From Kitasatospora sp. SUK 42 (GTDB lineage: Bacteria > Actinomycetota > Actinomycetes > Streptomycetales > Streptomycetaceae), in NCBI RefSeq assembly GCF_015776785.2, contig NZ_LFMD02000002.1:1785950-1849949 (forward strand): a DNA stretch of 64,000 nucleotides, written 5' to 3'. The first letter of the stretch is position 1, and each line of letters starts with the position of its first letter. Below the pieces are notes generated by a model. That model was not told the origin of the DNA. It ran no database searches and saw nothing but the letters and a program-made list of their open reading frames with translations. Of this stretch, positions 58,188-64,000 are shown piece by piece. The translations under genes were made by a program, and so were the position numbers.

Positions 58188-60918
58188 ATGGTGGCCGAGT
58201 CCAACTCCACACCGCGTCCGGCCGACGCCGGGGCCGCACCGGGCGACCACCGGACCGGGGTCGCCGCCCTGGTACGGCTCGCCCTCGTCCTGGTCGACCG
58301 GGCCGGACGCATCGCCCAGTGGAGCCGGGCCGCCGAGGAACTCTTCGGGCACCGCGCCGAGACCGCCCTCGACCGCTCCGCCTCGGGCCTGCTGCCCGCC
58401 GTGGAGCAGCGGATGCAGGGCGGCTGCGCGGTGCGCCGCCCCTGCGACGCCCTCGACACCCTGGCCGAGCTGACCGCCGAGGGCCGCCCCTGGGCCGGCC
58501 GGCTGACCGTCACCGACCGCGAGGAACACCAGCGCGACGTGCTCTGGTGGGCCTACCCGCTGCCCGGCCCGCCCGGCGGACTGCTCGCCCTGGCCGCCGA
58601 CGCCCGCCCGCTGCGCACCGCCGGGCCCCGGCTCGCGCTCGGCGAGCGCCTGCTGCCGTTCGCCGCCGCCCCGGCCGCCCGGGGCGGCTTCCACGCGCTG
58701 ACCGCGGCCCTCACCCCGGCCGACGGCGAGCCGCCCGAACCGCTGGCCCGGCTGCTGCCCGCCGCCCACCGGGCGCCGCTGCTGGCGGCGCTGACCCGGG
58801 CCGGGCTGCCCGCGCTGCGGCTGGAACGCGGCCGCCGGGCTCGGCCGCCGCTACCCGACGCCCCAGCAGCGCGCCGCCCGGGTCGGCCCGCCGCCGCAAC
58901 CCGAGCAGTCCGCACCCGGCCGCCGTCCGCCCGGCCCGTCCGGTCCGCTGCCCACCCAGCGCGAGGTCGTCCAGCCCACCGCCGCCGTCGGCACGGCGGC
59001 GGGCCCGCCGGCCGTCCCTCCCCCGGCCAACGGCCGGGAGGTACCGCCACGCTCCGGAGGAGGAGCCGCCATCGAGCCGCAGACCGCCATCGAGCCGCAG
59101 ACCGCCGTCGGGCCGCAGGCCGCCGAGCCGTCCGCCCACGGCCTCCCGCCGCGCCGGGCCGAGCACGCCCCCGCCGTCGTGCCCGTCCCCGTGCCCGCTC
59201 CCGCGGGCGCCGCCGGCCCACCGAGCGGACGGCTGGGCCCGTTCCTCACCAACGGCCAGGCCGGCGAGCAGCTGGCCCTGCTGAACGAGGTCGGCGGCAA
59301 GGTCGGCACCACCCTGGACCTCGGCTTCACCGCCCGCGAGCTGTGCCAGGTGCTGGTCCCCCGGGTCGCCGACTTCGCCTGTGTGGACCTCGTGGACGGC
59401 CTGATCTCGGACTCCGAACTGCCGGCCGCCCGCCCGGACGACGACACCATGCTGCGCCGGGTCGCCCTGGTCTACAACGAGGCCGTCGGCGCCTGGGACC
59501 ACGTGCTCTCCGAGGGCTCCCTGGTCAGCATGCCCCGCCGGACCCCGCCCGGGATGGCCCTGCAACTGAACCAGCCGGTGCTGGTCCCGGTGGTCAGCCC
59601 GGACGTCGCGGTCGACTACGCGATCGCGCTCGGCGGCGCCCGGCTGGCCCCCGTGGTCTCCGGCCGGTCGATGCTGGTGGTGCCGCTGTCCGCCCGGGGC
59701 ACCGTGCTCGGCATCCTCAAGCTGCTCCGGCTGCCCGACCGCGCCCCCTTCGACGAGAGCGACGCCGCCACCCTGAAGGAGCTGGCGGTACGGGCCGCGC
59801 TGTCGCTGGACAACGCCCGGCTGCACCGCGCCGAGGCCCGGGTCGCCACCACCCTGCAGCGCTCGATGATCCCGACCCGCCCGCCGCAGATCCCCGGCGT
59901 GCAGATCGCCCACCGCTACCTGCCCGGCGACCCGAAGGCCCAGGTCGGCGGCGACTGGTTCGACGCGATCCAGCTGCCCGGCAGCCGGGTCGCCCTGGTG
60001 GTCGGCGACGTGATGGGCCACGGCCTGCACTCGGCGGCCGCGATGGGCCGCTTCCGCACCGCGATGCAGACCCTCGCCGCGCTGGACCTGCCGCCCGGCC
60101 AGTTGCTGCGCCACCTGGACAACCTGGCCCAGAAGCTCGGCGACGACCACCTGGCGACCTGCCTCTACGCGGTCTACGACCCGATCAACCGGACCTGTGA
60201 GCTGGCCAGCGCCGGCCACGTCCCGCCCGTCCTGGTGCACCCGGACGGCACCGGCGAGCTGCTGGAGATCCCGGCCGGCGCACCGATCGGCGTGGGCGGG
60301 GTGCCGTTCGTCGCCAAGACCATCGACGTCTCGGACGGCTCGATGCTGGTGCTGTGCACCGACGGCCTGGTCGAGGTCCGGGGCGGGGACATAGGAGCAG
60401 GCCTGGCGGCGCTGTGCGGCAACCTGATCGACCCGCAGCAGAGCCCCGAGCAGGCCTGCGACGAGGTGCTGCGGCGGCTGCACACGGACGACCGCAAGGA
60501 CGACGTCGCCCTGCTGGTGGCCCGCTTCGACGGGGTCGCCCCGTCCAAGGTGGCCACCTGGGACCTCACGGTGGACCACCGGGAGGTCGGCCGGGCCCGC
60601 TCGCTGGTCCGCGAGCAGCTGGCCGCCTGGCACCTGGAGGCGCTCAGCGACACCACCGAGCTGCTGGTCAGCGAGCTGGTCACGAACGCCGTGCGGGTCG
60701 CCCGGGACACGGTCCAGCTCCAGCTGATCCGGGTGGACAAGCTGCTGGTCGAGGTCAGCGACGACAACCACAACCTGCCCTCGCTGGAGCCGGCCGAGCA
60801 GCTCGGCGAGACCGGCCGCGGCCTCACCCTGGTCACCAAGCTCGCCGAGCGCTGGGGCACCGCCCGCAAGGCGGTGGGCAAGGTCGTCTGGTTCGAGCTC
60901 CCCCTCCCGCACGCGTGA
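58188..60918 (+). pseudogene. SpoIIE-type PP2C phosphatase with PAS, GAF and ATPase domains; apparent frameshift
   Basis: From ATG 58188 (frame A) the PAS-like part reads VRLALVLVDRAGRIAQWSRAAEELFGHRAE and VLWWAYPLPGPPGG. Near 58820-58845 the coding character moves to the next frame, in which AAAGLGRRYPTPQQRAARVGPPP and a Pro-rich linker with IEPQTAIEPQTAV lead to a GAF domain, the PP2C part (GGDWFDAIQL, VVGDVMGHGLHSAAAMGRFRTAMQTL, CTDGLVEVRGGD, DDVALLVARF) and an HATPase domain (ELVTNAVRVA, SDDNHNLPSLE, GRGLTLVTKL). An in-frame GTG at 59179 could express the GAF-PP2C-ATPase part alone. The shift corresponds to one extra base and may be a sequencing error. The protein would control anti-sigma factor antagonists. 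Confidence 0.8.
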
Positions 60919-60952
60919 GGGCCGCGTCCCGGCACGACCGGGTACGCGGCCC
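60919..60952. terminator. bidirectional terminator
   Basis: GGGCCGCGT (60919-60927) pairs with ACGCGGCCC (60944-60952), and CCCGG (60928-60932) with CCGGG (60938-60942), one bulged base, 5-nt loop. Between convergent genes ending at 60918 and 60974. Confidence 0.88.
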
Positions 60953-60973
60953 CCACACCGGGTGGAGCGTCGC

Positions 60974-61777
60974 TCAGGGGATGAGGGCCCCCGCCGCGCT
61001 GCGCCGCCGGGCCTCCACCGCGACCTCCCGGGAGGCGGCCGCGGCCACCGAGGTGGCGGCGCCGACCCCGGCCAGCACCCGCGGCCAGAAGTCCCCGAAG
61101 ACCTCGACCGAGACGGCGATCAGCAGCGCGGTGATCACCGCGACGACGTGCTCCAGGCCGGCCAGGTTCGGCAGCACGACGGCCTCGCCGACCATCAGCA
61201 CCACCACCAGGCCGGCGGTGAACCAGGCCCGGGTGCGGAACGCGATGCAGATCGCCAGCGCCACCACCGCGGCCGAAGGCCCGGTGTCCCGCACGTAGGC
61301 GACCCACTTCGGGAAGCCGAACAGGTGGCCCGGCCCGACCGCCACCCCGACCCGGGCGAACAGCGTGCCCGCCAGGGTGCAGGCGTAGGCGACCACCAGG
61401 GTCATCCTCCGGCCGAGCACGATCTCGGCGATCGCGAAGACCACGAACACCTGGGCCAGTGCCCCCCACACCGGCAGGTCCAGGGCCGGCACGTACAACG
61501 ACAGCGGCGTCCGCAGCAGCGAGACGTCCAGCGGCAGCGAGGCCCGCACCACACCGATGTGGTTGACGAAGCGCTCGCCCCCCGGCAGGTGCTGGACGAC
61601 ACTGAACAGCAGGATCAGAAACGTCGCCAGCGTGGCCAGCGGAACAGCGGCGAACTTCTTCCGGGCCACCGCGTTCCGGACCGTCAGGTACAACGTCCCC
61701 CACTCGGCGACAGCGGCCGTTCTGGCTACCGCCAGCGGCCCCTTTCGCACGCCCCCCGCGTGGGTCCTGTGATTCAC
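60974..61777 (-). CDS. rhomboid-like membrane protein
   Basis: 267 aa from GTG at 61777 with GGGAG upstream. About six hydrophobic segments: FAAVPLATLATFLILLFSVVQHL, VWGALAQVFVVFAIAEIVLG, MTLVVAYACTLAGTLFARVGVAV, SAAVVALAICIAFRT, WFTAGLVVVLMVGEAVVLPNL and HVVAVITALLIAVSVEVFG. The arrangement, with FAIAEIVLGRRMT in the middle, resembles rhomboid-fold proteins of actinomycetes, but the catalytic GxSG serine is not seen (TGPSAAV lies at about that place), so peptidase activity is doubtful. It is upstream of no clear partner; the lysyltransferase gene follows in position on the same strand. Confidence 0.75.
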   Translation of the reverse strand: MNHRTHAGGVRKGPLAVARTAAVAEWGTLYLTVRNAVARKKFAAVPLATLATFLILLFSVVQHLPGGERFVNHIGVVRASLPLDVSLLRTPLSLYVPALDLPVWGALAQVFVVFAIAEIVLGRRMTLVVAYACTLAGTLFARVGVAVGPGHLFGFPKWVAYVRDTGPSAAVVALAICIAFRTRAWFTAGLVVVLMVGEAVVLPNLAGLEHVVAVITALLIAVSVEVFGDFWPRVLAGVGAATSVAAAASREVAVEARRRSAAGALIP

Positions 61778-61922
61778 AAGCGTTTCTCCCGAATCCCGAA
61801 CTTCTCAGCTACCCCAACATTAGAAGCCTGTTAACAAATCCACATCGGCACGGATGGGGATACGGGTCATCCTCAGGAGGGAGGGCACGCCCCCCACCGG
61901 ACCCCCTTAAGACCGAGGGCCC
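61778..61922. other. intergenic gap between the rhomboid-like and lysyltransferase-type genes
   Basis: No gene is supported. The part 61790-61850 is A/T-richer and includes ttagaagcctgttaacaa; on the minus strand it should be the promoter of the rhomboid-like gene. Confidence 0.35.
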
Positions 61923-61944
61923 CCCTCCGCCCCCCGACGGAGGG
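61923..61944 (-). terminator. short hairpin terminator
   Basis: CCCTCCG (61923-61929) pairs with CGGAGGG (61938-61944) around an 8-nt C-rich loop, directly beside the lysyltransferase-type gene stop at 61945. Confidence 0.65.
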
Positions 61945-63774
61945 CTACCCCTTCCCGTCCCGTGCCGCCACCGGAACGCGGGGCGCCACCACGGTGGCCC
62001 CGGCGTGCCGGCGACGGAACAGGGCGGGCAGACTCGGCGCGACGATGAACCCCTCGGCGCGTGCGCTCGCGATGCCGATGCGCGGAATCTCACTGCTCTT
62101 CTCGAACAGCAGGTAGCGCGGTTCCCAGATCGGCCGGTACTTGGCGTTCGCCCGGTACAGCGATTCGATCTGCCACCAGCGCGAGAAGAATCCGAGGATG
62201 GAACGCCACAGCCGCAGCACCGGGCCGGCGCCGAGCCTCGAACCGCGCTCGAATACCGAGCGGAACATCGCGAAGTTCAGCGAGACCCGCTTCAGCCCCA
62301 CCTCGTCGGCGCGCTGCAGCAGCTCGATCACCATGAACTCCATCAGGCCGTTCTCGGTGTCCCGGGCCCGGCGCATCAGGTCCAGCGAGAGCCCGTCCGG
62401 GCCCCACGGGACGAAGCTCAGCAGCGCCTTGAGCTCGCCGTCCCCGTCGTGGCACTCCAGCATCACGCAGCGGCCGTCGGCCGGGTCGCCGAGCCGGCCC
62501 AGCGCCATCGAGAAGCCGCGCTCGGTCGCCCCGTCGCGCCACTCGTCGGCCTTGGCCACCAGCTGCGCCATCTCCGCCTCGGAGATGTCCTCGTGGCGGC
62601 GGATCCGCACCGTGTACCCGGCCCGCTTGACCCGGTTGTACGCCTGCCGGACCACCCGCATCGCCCGGCCGTCCAGCGAGAACTCGTCCAGCTCGACGAT
62701 CGCCTCGTCGCCCAGCTCCAGCGCGTCCAGCCCGTGCCGGGCGTAGATCACCCCGGCCTCCTCGGAGGCGCCCATCACGGCCGGCGCCCAGGCGTGCTCG
62801 CGGGCCTCGGCCAGCCAGGCGTCGATCGCGCCCGGCCAGGCCTCCGGGTCGCCGATCGGGTCGCCCGAGGCGAGCGACACCCCGCCGATCACCCGGTAGG
62901 TCACCGCCGCCTTGCCGCTGGGGGAGAAGATCACCGCCTTGTCCCGGCGCAGCGCGAAGTAGCCCAGCGAGTCCCGCTCGCCCTGCCTGGCCAGCAGCTC
63001 GCGCAGCTTCGCCTCGTCCTGCGGGTTCAGCAGCTCCTTGCCGCGCGGGCTGCGGAAGGCCACGTACAGCACCAGCAGGAACAGCACCGCGCCCATCGCG
63101 TTGATCGCCGCGTTCACCCAGGTCGGGGCGGCGATCACCGAACGCAGGTGCTCGGACGGGGTGATGGTGATCATCCGGCCGACCGAGTAGCGGAAGAGGT
63201 CCCACCAGTCGGCGCCGGCCAGCTCGTTGGTCGGCCAGACCAGCAGCGCGCCGACGGCACCGCCGAACACCAGCCCGCCAACGAAGGTGGCGGCCGCGGT
63301 CTTCGGGTTGGAGCGGTCGCCCTTGGAGATGAACTCCTTGCGCCCGATCAGCAGCGCCAGCACGAACAGGCAGGTCAGGATCGTCGAGACGTAGTTGAGC
63401 GGATGCTTGTTGAACCGCTCGCCGGGCAGCACCATGGCCGCCAGGTAGAGCAGGGCGAACACGCTGCTGAGCGCCGCGTTGAAGATCCACGCGGCCCGCT
63501 TGCGCCGCCGCATCGCGACGGCGAGGAAGATCGAGAGCACCGCGGCCGCCAGACCGGAGGTCATCAGGTACGGGGTGAAGTACTCACCCTCGTTGTGCTC
63601 GCTGACCTGGTCGCGGAAGGGCACCAGGAGCACCGTCGCCACGTTCAGCAGCGCGAGCAGCCTCAGGTACCAGACGGACGCCGTGGCGGCCCTCGGCCGC
63701 CAGCGGTCGAGCATGGTGACGGGCCGGGGCCCGTGGGACGTGGCGGACGGCTCCGACTTCACAGTGGACGACAC
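61945..63774 (-). CDS. phosphatidylglycerol lysyltransferase-type membrane protein (DUF2156)
   Basis: 609 aa. About six to seven transmembrane helices fill residues 33-250 (ASVWYLRLLALLNVATVLLVPF, MTSGLAAAVLSIFLAVAM, AAWIFNAALSSVFALLYLAAMVL, VSTILTCLFVLALLIG, AAATFVGGLVFGGAVGALLVWP, VNAAINAMGAVLFLLVLYVAF). The cytoplasmic C-terminal part is a GNAT-like domain: DSLGYFALRRDKAVIFSPSGKAAVTYRVIGGVSLASGDPIGDPEAWPGAI, LMEFMVIELLQRADEVGLKRVSLNFAMFRSVFERG and ESLYRANAKYRPIWEPRYLLFE. This is the MprF/LysX-C type; it adds an amino acid from aminoacyl-tRNA to a lipid. No LysRS domain is fused here, unlike mycobacterial LysX. Confidence 0.95.
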   Translation of the reverse strand: MSSTVKSEPSATSHGPRPVTMLDRWRPRAATASVWYLRLLALLNVATVLLVPFRDQVSEHNEGEYFTPYLMTSGLAAAVLSIFLAVAMRRRKRAAWIFNAALSSVFALLYLAAMVLPGERFNKHPLNYVSTILTCLFVLALLIGRKEFISKGDRSNPKTAAATFVGGLVFGGAVGALLVWPTNELAGADWWDLFRYSVGRMITITPSEHLRSVIAAPTWVNAAINAMGAVLFLLVLYVAFRSPRGKELLNPQDEAKLRELLARQGERDSLGYFALRRDKAVIFSPSGKAAVTYRVIGGVSLASGDPIGDPEAWPGAIDAWLAEAREHAWAPAVMGASEEAGVIYARHGLDALELGDEAIVELDEFSLDGRAMRVVRQAYNRVKRAGYTVRIRRHEDISEAEMAQLVAKADEWRDGATERGFSMALGRLGDPADGRCVMLECHDGDGELKALLSFVPWGPDGLSLDLMRRARDTENGLMEFMVIELLQRADEVGLKRVSLNFAMFRSVFERGSRLGAGPVLRLWRSILGFFSRWWQIESLYRANAKYRPIWEPRYLLFEKSSEIPRIGIASARAEGFIVAPSLPALFRRRHAGATVVAPRVPVAARDGKG

Positions 63775-64000
63775 AACTCAATTCCAAACGATCAGATGGT
63801 GGGGCGCATCCGCACACGGCCCGGCGCCGGGCGCCCGCACGGGCCCGACGGACTGACCGACCACCCGGCCGGACCTACCGCCCAGCCGGGAGGAGGGCCC
63901 ATAAATGGGCAGCCAACTCCATGGTTCACCACCATTCCTGAGAATTGCGTGAACCGGGTAGCCGATTCCCACCCCCGCCGAACGGCGGGGGGACACCCCC
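63775..64000. other. upstream region at the right edge
   Basis: No gene is supported. It contains the presumed promoter of the lysyltransferase-type gene on the minus strand and a short G/C hairpin (cccccgccgaacggcgggggg, 63972-63992). The sequence 63901-63960 is less G+C-rich than average. Confidence 0.35.

Noticed and set aside
60974..61777. Active rhomboid protease
   Set aside because: The membrane layout is similar, but I see no GxSG motif and no clear catalytic His in a late helix.
63778..63996. 72-codon minus-strand frame at the right edge
   Set aside because: No coding texture (P, R, G-rich) and no ribosome site; it lies in the probable promoter region of the lysyltransferase-type gene.

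Overview
The window is chromosomal DNA of very high G+C content from a filamentous actinomycete of the Streptomycetaceae (Streptomyces or Kitasatospora type). The evidence is the strong third-position G/C bias, frequent GTG/TTG starts with 4-nt GTGA/ATGA overlaps, and lineage-typical families: SsgA with its IclR-type regulator SsgR, a DUF397 protein with a DUF5753 partner, SpoIIE/PAS/GAF/ATPase phosphatase, DUF5326 and FUSC proteins. The order ssgR-ssgA-holin-like protein-cupin-tenA-DUF5326-thiC matches, from memory, the S. coelicolor core near ssgA/thiC, a few tens of kb from oriC. A near-perfect parS site at 52451-52466 fits that location. There is no prophage, insertion sequence, CRISPR array, rRNA or tRNA that I can support.

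Layout. 1-4320: 5' end of an aspartyl/asparaginyl-tRNA synthetase-like gene, small membrane proteins, an NAD(P)-binding protein divergent from a TetR regulator, a VOC protein. 4388-7589: class A penicillin-binding protein divergent from lipB. 7639-8293: intact DUF397 gene beside the decayed remnant of its DUF5753 partner. 8393-12431: MacA/MacB-like export operon (adaptor, ATPase, permease, DUF5666-like membrane protein). 12698-19640: hisC-type aminotransferase divergent from a LacI regulator, then a metallophosphatase, a two-helix membrane protein and a membrane-anchored alpha/beta hydrolase. 19685-24700: aldo/keto reductase and FMN reductase divergent from an XRE regulator, a VOC protein, a VapBC-type module, and two gene fragments joined tail to tail.

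24792-29322: thiC under a TPP riboswitch, DUF5326, tenA plus cupin, a 4-helix membrane protein, ssgA. 29553-32552: ssgR divergent from a NUDIX hydrolase, then a globin-FAD/NAD reductase. 32750-40699: catabolic block with a branched-chain 2-oxoacid dehydrogenase operon (E1alpha, E1beta, E2), an Lrp regulator, a TetR regulator, a PIG-V-like mannosyltransferase and paaN. The same operator (ACCGA-N4-TCGGT) lies upstream of both the dehydrogenase operon and paaN, so the TetR protein encoded between them probably links the two pathways. 40844-48307: flavin monooxygenase, CGNR regulator, secreted S53 peptidase, XRE-like regulator, VOC/PPOX pair.

48524-64000: secreted cysteine peptidase with three peptidoglycan-binding repeats (two almost identical in DNA), a TetR-SpoU methyltransferase pair divergent from an unknown protein and sharing twin operators, the parS-like site, a FUSC protein, a DUF5819/HTTM membrane pair, a J-domain-like gene that runs in frame into a rhodanese gene, a SpoIIE phosphatase carrying an apparent frameshift, a rhomboid-like membrane protein and a phosphatidylglycerol lysyltransferase-type protein.
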